A DNA stretch of 12,329 nt. Source: Saccoglossus kowalevskii. Taxonomy: Eukaryota; Hemichordata; Enteropneusta; Harrimaniidae. The translations under genes were made by a program, and so were the position numbers. The DNA lies in contig NW_003119941.1 in assembly GCF_000003605.2 (NCBI RefSeq), positions 90,742 through 103,070 of the forward strand, in the 5' to 3' direction. The notes below the pieces were generated by a model that saw nothing but the letters and a program-made list of their open reading frames with translations, ran no database searches and was not told the origin of the DNA. Position 1 is the first letter of the stretch. Each line of letters begins with the position of its first letter. Below, in pieces: positions 1-8,409 of the stretch.

Positions 1-84
1 CATCGTCTTCTGACTCTTAATCTTAGAATATTTAATTAACACTTATGATTTTTTTCACACATATTTTGTTATTTTGTATTTCAG

Positions 85-584
85 AAACTCAGTGATCATT
101 ACAATCCAATTTTGACAAGAGACATTACTACAGAGTGGGATATGCTCAAAAATATTATGATACACAATAAGGATTTATCACATAGAGCCATGATGGAAAT
201 GATTATAACAAGTTATAAAGAAGTGTTTCCAAATATGTACAAGCTAGCTGCCATTGGCCTCATCATTCCAATGAGCACAGCAGGTAAGTTATACAACAAG
301 CAATGGCATGCATGCATTCAATACAGCAAATTTCAACTTATTCCTATTTTATAGCAATTATTAATCAAGTAACCACATTGTTTGCTTTTTTCACAGACTG
401 TGAAAGAGGGTTCTCAGCTGTCAATAGGATTAAGAGCACACTCTGAAACAGAATGAACCAGAAGACACTGTTGAATCTCCTGATGATTAGTTTAGAAGGC
501 CCAGGAGAATCAGCTTTCAATTATGACAAGACAGCAAATTTATGGGCAGCAAGAAATAAGCGAAGATTGCACGTTTCTAGTTAG
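85..584 (+). pseudogene. hAT transposase-derived protein, C-terminal dimerisation region, two exons with a premature stop
   Basis: Exon 1 (85-283) follows a TTTCAG acceptor and ends at a CAG|GTAAGT donor. Exon 2 (397-584) follows TTTTTTCACAG. Joining them restores one codon (G|AC, Asp) and gives STA-D-CERGFSAVNRIKSTL, the conserved core of the hAT-family C-terminal dimerisation domain as found in ZNF862/KIAA1586-like proteins of animals. Exon 1 supplies the preceding helical region with an EVFPNMYKLA stretch. After STL the frame meets TGA (444-446) where relatives usually carry Arg, then continues open as NRMNQKTLLNLLMISLEGP to a second stop at 582-584. The TGA is a simple C-to-T change from CGA. 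The zinc-finger and catalytic N-terminal parts would lie left of the window. This is a transposon-derived gene or pseudogene; function after the break is doubtful. The family assignment is recognition by eye but rests on a strong motif. Confidence 0.8.
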
Positions 585-604
585 ACATATTAAACATTCC
601 AGAT

Positions 605-691
605 AATAAAGCTGGAAAATTGAATTGTAAATAAGATACATATGTACATATTGGTATTCCTTGTTAGAAAAATCACAATTATGAAAATAAA
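605..691 (+). terminator. Poly(A) signals after the hAT-derived exons
   Basis: AATAAA occurs at 605-610 and again at 686-691, respectively 20 and 101 bases after the stop codon at 582-584. Either could end the hAT-derived transcript. AATAAA is frequent by chance in DNA this AT-rich, so position is the main support. Confidence 0.4.
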
Positions 692-725
692 ACTGTAAGA
701 GTATTATTGTTGCATGAAGACTGAT

Positions 726-772
726 ATGCAAATTAGTATGCAAATTATTACGTAAATTTTATGCAAATTAGC
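726..772. repeat. 12-bp tandem array of octamer (ATGCAAAT) motifs
   Basis: ATGCAAATTAGT (726-737), ATGCAAATTATT (738-749), a degenerate ACGTAAATTTT (750-760) and ATGCAAATTAGC (761-772) form four consecutive units. Three contain the perfect POU-domain octamer ATGCAAAT, each followed by ATTA-like sequence. It may be a small minisatellite or a cluster of POU/homeodomain sites; the sequence alone cannot tell. Confidence 0.6.
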
Positions 773-830
773 CAAGGCGCTATCAGTTTTTTCTGGGGAG
801 AACCCTGAAGCGTTAGCGTGATAGTGTCTT

Positions 831-945
831 CAGCCAAAACCAGCCTCCTTTGCTTGATGCTACCGGTCTCGTTCAGCGCTATCGAACCCTAGCAATATAC
901 TGTTTCGATGCATTAAAATTGTTGGGGGCCTTATTTATTGTTTAG
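831..945 (+). mobile_element. Isolated DIRS-like terminal fragment (copy 1 of repeat A)
   Basis: This 115-bp stretch aligns end to end with 8367-8482, the sequence overlapping and following the tyrosine-recombinase remnant. Shared blocks include CAGCC(A/G)AAACCAGCCTC, the CAATATACTGTTT core, CATTAAAATTGT and the ending ATTGTT(T/C)AG. No recombinase coding sequence accompanies it here. The left flank (770-830) contains GCGCTATCA and TGATAG-type inverted pieces but does not match the other copy. It is best read as a solo or truncated 3' end of the same retrotransposon family. Confidence 0.6.
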
Positions 946-1373
946 TTGTGCTAAAAAATCATCAAATATCAAGCATTTATGGGTAGATTTCGTTCAAACT
1001 TGGTTCCTGATGCTCGTCATTTTTTTCAGATTGGATTCAAAATGGCTGACTGGCGGCCATTTTGTTTTAATGATTGGGCTTCTAGAGCCATATCTCTTAA
1101 ATGCTTTGACTTATTATATTTAAATTTTATATATTCATTATACATCATGTTATATATATAAATGTATTCAAAATGGCTGATTGTGAATGCTGTTCCAGAG
1201 CAATATCTCTCAATATGGACAAGTACTTGTTTGACGATCAGATACAAATGTCAATCATTTTAATGTTAAAAAATCATATTCCTTACATGGTTATATTCCA
1301 GCTATATTACTATAAACAAAACTATATATCTTAAATTTGATAACTAATGGGGATTGTGCCATGCATGGCTTGT
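946..1373. repeat. Dispersed repeat B, copy 1
   Basis: This is a direct-orientation copy of the sequence at 6232-6698. Both begin at TTGTGCTAAAAAA and end in GCCATGCATGGCTTGT, which contains a perfect 12-bp palindrome (1358-1369). Inside is a diverged tandem duplication: ATTCAAAATGGCTGA begins at 1035 and again at 1166 (period 131), and (C/T)AGAGC(C/A)ATATCTCT recurs in both units. The first unit also has AAAATGGC facing GCCATTTT (1039-1046 and 1056-1063). The left edge abuts the DIRS-like fragment. No coding capacity is seen; the transposon class is unknown. Confidence 0.8.
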
Positions 1374-1868
1374 TAAATAATAACACGTGTTGTGAGGGCC
1401 ATCTTGAATTTTCAAGGTGAATGTTCCGGTGAAGCACTCCACTATCACCTTGAAGTATTTCATTAGGACTATGTGTTTGTGACAATGCCCTTACAGTTTA
1501 GAATCAGTTTATCAACAGCCAATCATATTGCTTATTTCATCAACCCGCTTGGCCAAGCTATCAAAATCCTCGGGCGGAGCTAAGTCACAAGACACTATTA
1601 AACACGCGCACCACTCTACCATGTATTTCTATGTATGGGCTCTGCGCGAGATGCTGTGGAACGCCGGTTGACAAGCCTGCAAAAACAGCTAAAATTGGGA
1701 AAACAGCACAAACTTAACTTTGAAGAAATCCTAAACAACCAAATTTAAATATGTTGCATATGTAGGGGTAATTTTGTTGCACTGTTCAGGGGAGCGTCAA
1801 CAACCATCCCAAAGTACCGTTTTCTGAGAGTTTTTGGCTTTTGTTTTCACCATGATGGTTGCGAGGCA
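1374..1868. other. Unassigned stretch before the RecQ-like fragment
   Basis: There is no convincing ORF. It contains CCAATC at 1520-1525 and GGGCGGAGCTAA near 1572, a word resembling GGGCGGAGCTTA near 4292. From about 1600 the base composition is less AT-rich. The position suggests a possible 5' region of the decayed gene that follows, but nothing proves it. Confidence 0.3.
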
Positions 1869-2213
1869 ATGAAAATGCCTGTCCTGAAAATAAATGTCTC
1901 TGTGCACAGTGGAAGCTGTGTTGGCTTGGATGTCAAGACAATACAGCGACGATATCCATACATCATGCATATCTCACATACATTCAGACCAAAGCTATTC
2001 AAGCTACTTAGTTCCGACTCTGATGTGTTCGTTTTTAGTCGCACTGGGAATGGTAAATCAATATTGCTGGGAAAGGATGGACCAGCTTTGTTGTTAGTCC
2101 AAGAAATTTCTTCAGCTTGGAATGTGTCTGAACCCCTCATTAGTATGCAAGAATGTAGGAATGTACCAAGAAATTGTTTTTCTGGAGTAAACTGTAGTGT
2201 ATTTTACTTATGA
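1869..2213 (+). pseudogene. Possible RecQ/SF2 helicase fragment with motif I
   Basis: A 114-codon open frame contains HTFRPKLFKLLSSDSDVFVF followed by SRTGNGKS (1977-2060). The pattern matches the start of RecQ-type superfamily 2 helicase cores: an (L/F)RPKQ-like segment, a D-V-F-V strand and motif I (TGxGKS, the ATP-binding Walker A loop). After GKS the frame no longer resembles a helicase, so the rest is probably intron or noise. The segment before residue 36 is not recognised. A piece that continues the family after motif I lies at 3700-3923 on the same strand, which supports a broken gene. The overlapping minus-strand frame has no recognisable content. Assignment is tentative because it rests on one short motif. 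Confidence 0.4.
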
Positions 2214-3600
2214 AAGGTCAAAAAATGCATGGAGATTTTATGAAAATGTGTGGATGTTAACAGAATGATGTCGTTTGGTCACAGTTGTGCAATAAATGAT
2301 GTACTATTTTGGGCGTAGCTATAAAATGTGTCACCGAAGTACTCACATGTGTGCACGATTCCAATAGTTTGTGCTGTGAAGAAACTCCATTAGAAAATAA
2401 GTATTGTGTAGTTTGTAGTGAGAATGTATTCAAATAGATTTATGTTTATGAATCTTGTTTCTTGTCAAACTGTATTTATATATTTAATAACAATTCTTTA
2501 TGAAAAAAGTTTTTTCATACTTTTTCGATGGTTTGAATTTACAAATGATGAGTTATTTTGTTATACCACCACTCGAATTACGTTTTACGAATTTCTGATA
2601 GTTTAGGCATTGTGGTCTTGCGAACGGGAAGACATTTACTTGTGTACAGTGGATATCGATAAAAGATTTTCGAAAGTTGTGAAATCATGGTACTGTTTTG
2701 GCATTATACAACTTGCAGTTCCTTTTTGATAGATTTTATGTGACTGGCCATGTTATCGAACTGTAATATTATGTAAATCTACCCCGGGAAAATCTGCAAG
2801 CAAAGTTTAAATTGCCATTTCCACACTGCGTTATAATGTGGAGTCATCTAAGTATGCACAATTGTTCGTCTCGTGTTCCCCAAGGCATTTAAAAATTCCT
2901 TTTGAATTTGGGGGACTTTGTGTGACTGACAGTGGTGTTTGTAAACTTTAGTCGAACTGGAGTAGTGTGTAAATCTGCCACAACGTGGAGTTGCCATAGT
3001 CTCTTGTTTACCAACTCATTTACGTTGGTGCCTCAACAGGACTGAAAAGTGATTTCCATTTACTTCTGTTATACATCTACTGTATTAGCTTCCTTCGAAC
3101 TTCCTATTGCCATCGGGATTATGTCTACTACACTCGCCGGTGTAGTGCGTATCGATCTTCTTGTATGAAACGCACCTTGTTTCTGACCACAGTACGCTTG
3201 ACTATGAACTTACACACACCCACGCTCATGGGAATAGTGCATTGTGGGTAATACTATTGATCGAGATGAAACAAACATGGCTGCCGTAATGCCTGTTCGA
3301 CTAATCGCTCGTGTTTCTCTTCCTGTATTATATTTCCCTGTTTTTTTTTTAATTTTTTTTTTATTTCAATTAAACAGCGATTTGGCTGTGCCCATGCATT
3401 TAGTCATTGTCGACAGTTTTTTCTCGAATTTCATAGTAACATACGCTAAGTACAATTAAACGTCCCGAGTTCAACATTAGTCATTTCTAAGGTTCAAAAT
3501 AAACAAACATGATTATTTAGTTTAATTAATTGCGTTTCCAAAATAAATAAATAATAACAGGTACCCTCATGTATACTTCAAGTTTTCATTAAAACAAAGT
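2214..3600. other. Unassigned stretch between the RecQ-like fragments
   Basis: No credible exon is visible. A weak internal duplication is present: TGTGACTGGCC/GAACTGTAATATTATGTAAATCT around 2738-2780 resembles TGTGACTGACA/GAACTGGAGTAGTGTGTAAATCT around 2920-2975. A poly-T tract lies at about 3340-3363. The 71-codon frame at 3244-3459 is hydrophobic only because of that tract. The stretch could be an intron of the decayed helicase. Confidence 0.3.
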
Positions 3601-3699
3601 CAAAGTCTTTGAAATTGCTTTTCTGCCTGTTCACCAATCCATTGCTCCAAAAAATCACCTTTAAGTACTCTTATTTTCCCAGCATCGAGATGGCTCTGC

Positions 3700-3923
3700 G
3701 AACTCTTGTGTTATTACGCTTATCCAGTCTTGCGACCATCGAGTGTGGTAATAGTGTTTTCGCCACTGTTGAGTATTATAGAAAAGTGTTATACCTTAAA
3801 GCTCATGATGTCACTGCAACATATATTGGCAGAAATGAAGCCAAAGATGAAGGCATCAGAAATGCAAAGCTCCAAGCGCTTTTTGGCAGTCATTGTAACA
3901 AAGCTTTTTATTGGTCGGTAAAC
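3700..3923 (+). pseudogene. RecQ-like DNA helicase fragment, motifs Ia to Ic, frameshifted
   Basis: One frame reads LLCYYAYPVL followed by SSVVIVFSPLLSIIE (about 3739-3783). This matches RecQ motif Ia, where the typical family pattern is V-V-V-S-P-L-(I/L)-(A/S)-L-M. Past 3783 that frame loses similarity, and the frame two bases further on takes over: VLYLKAHDVTATYIG (from 3786), then NEAKDEG and LQALFGSHCNKAFYW. This matches the following RecQ segment, an alpha helix, a (A/T)xYIG-type turn and a motif Ic region usually reading L-V-F/Y-G/M-S-P-E. The serine-proline-glutamate of that motif is here S-H-C. A small deletion near 3782-3786 explains the switch. Motif II (DEAH) and later motifs are not found downstream. 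RecQ-like genes are multicopy in several invertebrates; this is a broken copy. Confidence 0.6.
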
Positions 3924-5176
3924 TTTCTATTGCGTAACCACGTGACATACACAGTTATGAATGGAGTTATTGCACGGGGTTGTAGAGGGAGGAATGTCCG
4001 AACGGAACAACATCGTGCAGGCGGACAATGGTGAGGGCAAAATGATGATTTGTTGCCTGCTCAAGGGATGGTGGTCAGGAAAATAGTATTGATGGTGCCA
4101 GAGACAAAGACGAGGGCATCATCATTATTATGGTCATGACCAACAGCGGGCTATATACCATTTAATATCCACTTTTATTCAATGTCATATGGCTGAGTCT
4201 CAACCAATCACAGTATGCGTAACAACAGTGAAATGTGATAATGGTGTTTATTTCACTTTATATGCAAAGTGGGCATTTTAAAAATGAGGTGGGCGGAGCT
4301 TACACAGTGCCTGCAAATTATAAACTCATCGGTTTTAAAACCTATTTCCTTGGTAAAAGTAAATGGTCTAGCTTTCAAATTGACTAATATTTTTATTTAT
4401 ACCTTCCCTGAACATTCATGGCACCATTAACGTCTGAAAAATAGAAAACATAATGCAATGAATCACTGTTTTTTGTGTTTTATTCACCGTAGACTCCACC
4501 TGTGCCTGTTTATATGCCACGACGGTGTTTAAAATTATTGGTGCTCAGTGCTGAGCTGATTGTAATTCCAATTTCCTAAAGGTCTGTAGCAGCAGATTTG
4601 TTCATAATATTAATTTTTTTCAATAACACTTTTGATTTTTAGTCAAAGAATCTTAATTTTATTTTGCCATGTAAGTTGTTTACACTTTAGATAACTAAGC
4701 CATTTTTAACTTCCGTTCACTTATTGGAAAATCAAATGTATATGTGCAAACAAGTGGATTTAGGAGGTTTCATATTTGATAATGGCAAGAGCATCTGTTA
4801 CACATCAATGACTTAATGCTGGAGTCAATGCAAGTCTATTTACAAGACTCTACCTGATTGGCTACCCAACTCTAACACTTAACAGTCAGACCAATCAGAA
4901 AGCAGCTTGTTTGTTGACAGATTTTTTCAACGTATCAAATTCTACCTTGTATATATGCTTTGACTCAAATGTAATGCAGTAATGTTTTAGTGCATACCTT
5001 GCAGTACTTACATATAAAGTTCATGTGGCTAGAGACAGTGTAGTGGAAATATCTGACATGTAGTGCATTCTGGATATTGATGCTATGAAATTCTGTCTTG
5101 GTGATGTCCTTATGTGGTTTGCACTACTTTATCATTACAGCAGAACTTAATAGGATATGGCATCATTGAATACCAT
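3924..5176. other. Unassigned intergenic or intronic stretch
   Basis: No exon, repeat copy or RNA gene could be supported. Notable words are a CACGTG E-box near 3940, CCAATC near 4204, GGGCGGAGCTTA near 4292, inverted and direct CCAAT boxes near 4857 and 4892, and TATATA near 4951. The last three have promoter-like spacing but no gene follows. Confidence 0.3.
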
Positions 5177-5252
5177 GAGGTTATTACGAGGATACTGCAA
5201 AGTATGCATGAAGTACAGCGGTAGAATCGACCCATGTCCTCGTAATAACCTT
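5177..5252. repeat. Short inverted repeat or hairpin
   Basis: AGGTTATTACGAGGA (5178-5192) is the exact reverse complement of TCCTCGTAATAACCT (5237-5251). Wobble and standard pairs extend the stem to about 18 pairs around a 40-base loop. It may be a very small foldback insertion or a structured RNA segment. Confidence 0.7.
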
Positions 5253-5510
5253 ATTATTATACATCTTTTCCTCCTAGGAATACATCATGGGAATGCTGAA
5301 ATACAAAACGCTTAGAACAGAATCAGCGAACTTCTTTGTGTGGAGTCCGGTCAAACCCTGGTGGCAGCCATGTTTGTTTTTATTATTGGGCCATTCCAGT
5401 TTATATCTGCACCCCCCTGTTGATGAGGTTGTGTGTTTACTTCATACATTGTATAATTTTTGTATAAGTCATACAAAGTTTTATTCCCAAATCACCATTC
5501 ACCATACAGT
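5253..5510. other. Unassigned stretch with one weak exon candidate
   Basis: CTTTTCCTCCTAG near 5265-5277 is an excellent-looking splice acceptor and is followed by an open frame (5287-5550). The peptide (MGMLKYKTLRTES and onward) resembles nothing I know and does not continue the mannosidase. Its end runs into the tandem repeat, which argues against a real exon. Confidence 0.2.
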
Positions 5511-5765
5511 AATGGAAATCCAAAACTATCGTTCCTACTTATGGTGTTGATGAGTTCCTTTGTGCCACCATACAGAGTAGGTTTCCAAATATAACTCTCA
5601 TCATATGCTAATTTACCAAGTTCAAAATTTTATATTTAATAACGGAAATCAAACTAGTCCTGATTCACGGTGTTGATGAGCTCATTCATGCCACCATACA
5701 GAGTAGGATTTCCAAATATAACTCTCGTCATATGATGCCAATTTTCCAAGTTCAAACTCCAGCTG
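5511..5765. repeat. Two-unit tandem repeat, period 126 bp
   Basis: Unit 1 (about 5511-5638) and unit 2 (about 5639-5765) share AA(T/C)GGAAATC at the start, GGTGTTGATGAG (5543 and 5669), GCCACCATACAGAGTAGG, TTCCAAATATAACTCTC and CCAAGTTCAAA. The offset is 126 bp. Similarity is high but indels are present, so the duplication is not recent. No coding role is visible. Confidence 0.8.
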
Positions 5766-5814
5766 CGGTAAAGGGGCAGGACATCATATTAGTCACAGAA
5801 TTTTTAAAACAACC

Positions 5815-6190
5815 ATAGCTCTGCTGTTAGCAATACACATCTCAATTAAGGAACTGAAGATATCATTAGATAATGAACAATATGTATAGTATCAAAGCAA
5901 ACAGATTTTGACAAGAAGTCGAAAATATCACTTTTAACAAAAATAATCATTAAAATTAGAGAATTGAAGATATCATCATCAAATGAACAAATCTGAGAGA
6001 GGTATACTTATAGTACCTATAGCAAAGCAATCAGACTTGCGGATTGTAACAAGAAGTTGAAAATATCACTTTTTATCAAAAATGTCAAAAATATTCACCA
6101 CAATTAGAAAATTGAAGATATCATCATGAAATGAACAAATGTCAGAGGTCTACCCAAGGTACATATAGGAAGTATCAGAGCATCCAGATA
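5815..6190 (+). repeat. Left arm of long inverted repeat, with internal tandem units
   Basis: Beginning at ATAGCTCTGCTGTTA, this arm is the reverse complement of the region ending at 9416. GAAGATATCAT marks three units starting near 5856, 5966 and 6114 (spacings 110 and 148). Shared blocks include ACAAGAAGT(C/T)GAAAATATCA, ATGTCAAAAATATTCA and AATTAGA(G/A)AATTGAAGATA. The inner edge is around 6190. The arm is either a subterminally repeated transposon end or one of two opposed insertions of one family. Confidence 0.8.
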
Positions 6191-6205
6191 TATTGGTTTG
6201 ACTAT

Positions 6206-6698
6206 TCAAAGTGGCCGAATGGTTGCCATTTTTGTGCTAAAAAAATCATTAAATATCAAGCATTTCTGGATGGATTTGGTTCAAACTTATAACATACATG
6301 TACATTAGACATTACTGGTTCCTGATGTACGTCATTTTATTTTTCAGATCGGATTCAAAATGGCTGATTTTCGGCCATTTTGATTTAATGAATGGGCTTC
6401 TACGACATGATATGACTGAATATGTTCAAATTTTATATATTCATTATACATCATGTTATAAATATATACATGTATTCAAAATGGCTGATTTTGTTTTAAT
6501 TAATGCTGTTCCAGAGAAATATCTCTCAATGTGGACATGTACTCGTTTGATGATCAGATACAAATGTCAATCATCTTAATGTTAAACAATCATCATAATC
6601 ATATTCCTGACATGGTTATATTCCGGCTATATTACTATAAACAAAACTAAATATCATAAATTCGATAACTAACAGGAACTGTGCCATGCATGGCTTGT
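6206..6698. repeat. Dispersed repeat B, copy 2 (longer)
   Basis: Positions 6232-6698 align with 946-1373 in direct orientation. Identity is high, with an extra piece around 6290-6316 (ATAACATACATGTACATTAG). This copy extends further left than copy 1, through ATTCAAAGTGGCCGAATGGT at 6205-6224, another AAAGTGGCC/GCCATTTT module. The internal duplication is visible as ATTCAAAATGGCTGA at 6353 and 6474 (period 121). The terminal palindrome GCCATGCATGGC lies at 6683-6694. Confidence 0.8.
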
Positions 6699-6903
6699 AC
6701 TTGGTGTCTTGAAAAATGTCTTCAATTTCCATTGGATCTGTTTCCTGTTGAGCTATCAATCTATAACAGTATATCTTTACTCTGCTAAATAGATATTAGG
6801 GTGCGTACCTCTTCGTCAAACCAGAATTTACAAACTATGTTGTCTCCGCCATAATTGAAATTAGTGGTTACTTGAAGAAGACAATTAAGGCCGTGATTTC
6901 GGC

Positions 6904-7930
6904 TCTTATAGTTGGGTCCTGAAGCTTATACACGGAGCCATGTTGTGGCTCGATAGTTGCCACGGTTGGACGACTGAGGCAAGATCTTCACAGCCATTCA
7001 TTTTTGAGGTGACGGAGGCATTGGTCACTACCTTGGAAGCACCATTGGCGGTACTTTCTCCAAGTGTGGAGTCAGTTTCTCCGTGCGTTAATACCGAGGC
7101 GGGCATGCATCGTTCCACCACTTTTGCCAGGGGAACGCAGTTGCCAATCACCGCAGATACCGACATCGGTATACAGCGTAATCCTACTTGGGTGCAGACA
7201 TTGATGCCAAGTATCTAGGTGGGATTGGTAAAGCCCTTAGGAGCTGAACCGGTCCAATCCACTGAGACTTCATCGCTACCTATGCAGCCTGAGTTGCTTG
7301 CGCAAGTACAGAGACAGACCTTGTTGTATTTCCTTACCGATGTTAGTCAGGGTGAAAGGGGCTCCTCCCATGGTGATGAGATGACTTAGAAGGCCTAGAC
7401 GTTTAATCTAGCCTCCAAAGTGAACTCCCTTCTGCAGTCATGGGGTACGACTCAGAAGGTCTAGGGGTGAGGTGCGGGTGGTCGTGCTGTGTGTCCCCCC
7501 TCCGTCAGGATTTGGGTCAGATGTGTCCCATCTTTTTCTTTGATCTCTCCTTATCAAGGGGGACAACTCACTGGGAAAGGGAGTGTCAACTTCTATCGAG
7601 GGGGCCCCCTTTTGGACCTATGCACTCTCCGCAAATTTTTCCACACCTCCCTCAGGCACAGACGGAGCAGGCTTTGTTACTTTTACTTCACCAGGCTGTG
7701 CAGAGTGCCCCTACTTGTTACTCTGCACAGGGGGGGGGTACCCCTGCGCAGGGTGGTACGCAGCCCCCATGGGGTCGCAGCTACCACTTCCTCGGCAAAG
7801 GGTGGCGAGTGCCTCATCTCTCACCCCTTATTTGTTGGGATAAGCACAGGCTACCCAGCCAACTGGAGCCCAGCTGACCCTAACCATTATGCGGTTAAGG
7901 ACGCAGCTTGTGAACAAGGCAGTGCTTGAT
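6904..7930 (+). pseudogene. GC-rich, decayed gag-like coding remnant
   Basis: The frame open from 6940 to 7218 continues past a TAG as VGLVKPLGAEPVQSTETSS and PELLAQVQRQTLLYFLTDVS, then meets further TAG codons near 7387 and 7396. From about 7440 to 7877 a different frame is open and rich in Q, P and G (QAQTEQALLLLLHQAVQSAP, then AQGGGTPAQGG). Long open stretches interrupted by stops and a frameshift suggest an old protein-coding region. It is called gag only because it sits 5' of the DIRS recombinase tail; no zinc knuckle or other diagnostic motif is seen. A run of nine G's lies near 7730 and a GGGGGCCCCC palindrome at 7600-7609. Confidence 0.4.
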
Positions 7931-8133
7931 GTGAGACTTTTGCATTTTCCACATTTTAGTACCATTGCATTTTGTCCTTGGTTGCTTTAACTGTAATTAA
8001 TTGTTCACACTTTTATAAACTTCAACAAGCATGTCACGATTCTTGGACATCTCTAGTGTTTGTAGTCCAGCACGTTCCAATAAAGTTTGATAGCTGTACT
8101 GATAATCGTTGTACACAAATTGAAACATCACCA

Positions 8134-8409
8134 GGTGAGGGCACACGAGAAGTGTGCAGAGTAGCCAACTTTTTGGTTTTGATGACTGGTGTCTTCCTCA
8201 AACGGGTGCTCAGAACGGGGTTCTGGAGTTCTCAGAATGTCTTCATTAACTATTACCTGAGAGACCTCCAAGCTTTGGAAGAGGGTCTCTACAGGTTGGG
8301 ACCAGTGGTGATGGGTCAGACAGTATTCGTGGACCCAACCCGCACCACCATGGGGCCCCGTGGCATCAGCCGAAACCAGCCTCTTTTTGCTTGGCGCTGC
8401 TGGCTTTGA
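8134..8409 (+). pseudogene. DIRS-type tyrosine recombinase, C-terminal remnant
   Basis: The frame reads GEGTREVCRVANFLVLMTGV, then RTGFWSSQNVFINYYLRDL, then LGPVVMGQTVF. This reproduces the end of DIRS-type tyrosine recombinases: the HxxR box followed by a conserved helix, a W-x-x-Q-(T/N)-x-F block, the F/Y-Y-L-(R/K)-D segment with the nucleophilic tyrosine (codon at 8254) and the characteristic tail L-G-P-V-V-x-x-Q. Relative to the usual T-H-D-V-R-K, the sequence is T-R-E-V-C-R, so the catalytic histidine and arginine both appear replaced (CGA at 8146, TGC at 8155). The enzyme would be dead. The open frame starts at 7972, but residues before about 8134 are not recognisable. It ends at a TGA just after 8406. 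Confidence 0.75.

Noticed and set aside
1847-2140. 97-codon minus-strand frame
   Set aside because: It is the antisense of the motif I fragment and has no recognisable pattern of its own.
2080-2145. VSEPLISM in the frame after motif I, resembling a RecQ motif Ia
   Set aside because: The spacing from GKS and the surrounding residues do not fit the family, and a better motif Ia lies at 3745-3777.
3244-3459. 71-codon frame with a hydrophobic segment resembling a membrane protein
   Set aside because: The hydrophobic part is encoded by a poly-T tract; no family pattern and no splice context.
4850-4960. Inverted CCAAT, CCAAT and TATATA in promoter-like order
   Set aside because: All three words are common in AT-rich DNA and no exon or transcript start follows.
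5287-5550. Open frame after a strong-looking splice acceptor, possible upstream mannosidase exon
   Set aside because: The peptide shows no similarity to GH38 mannosidases or any family I know, and the frame runs into the tandem repeat.
6906-7218. Overlapping open frames on both strands in the GC-rich region
   Set aside because: Only the + strand frame agrees in direction with the recombinase tail; the minus frame is a shadow of it.
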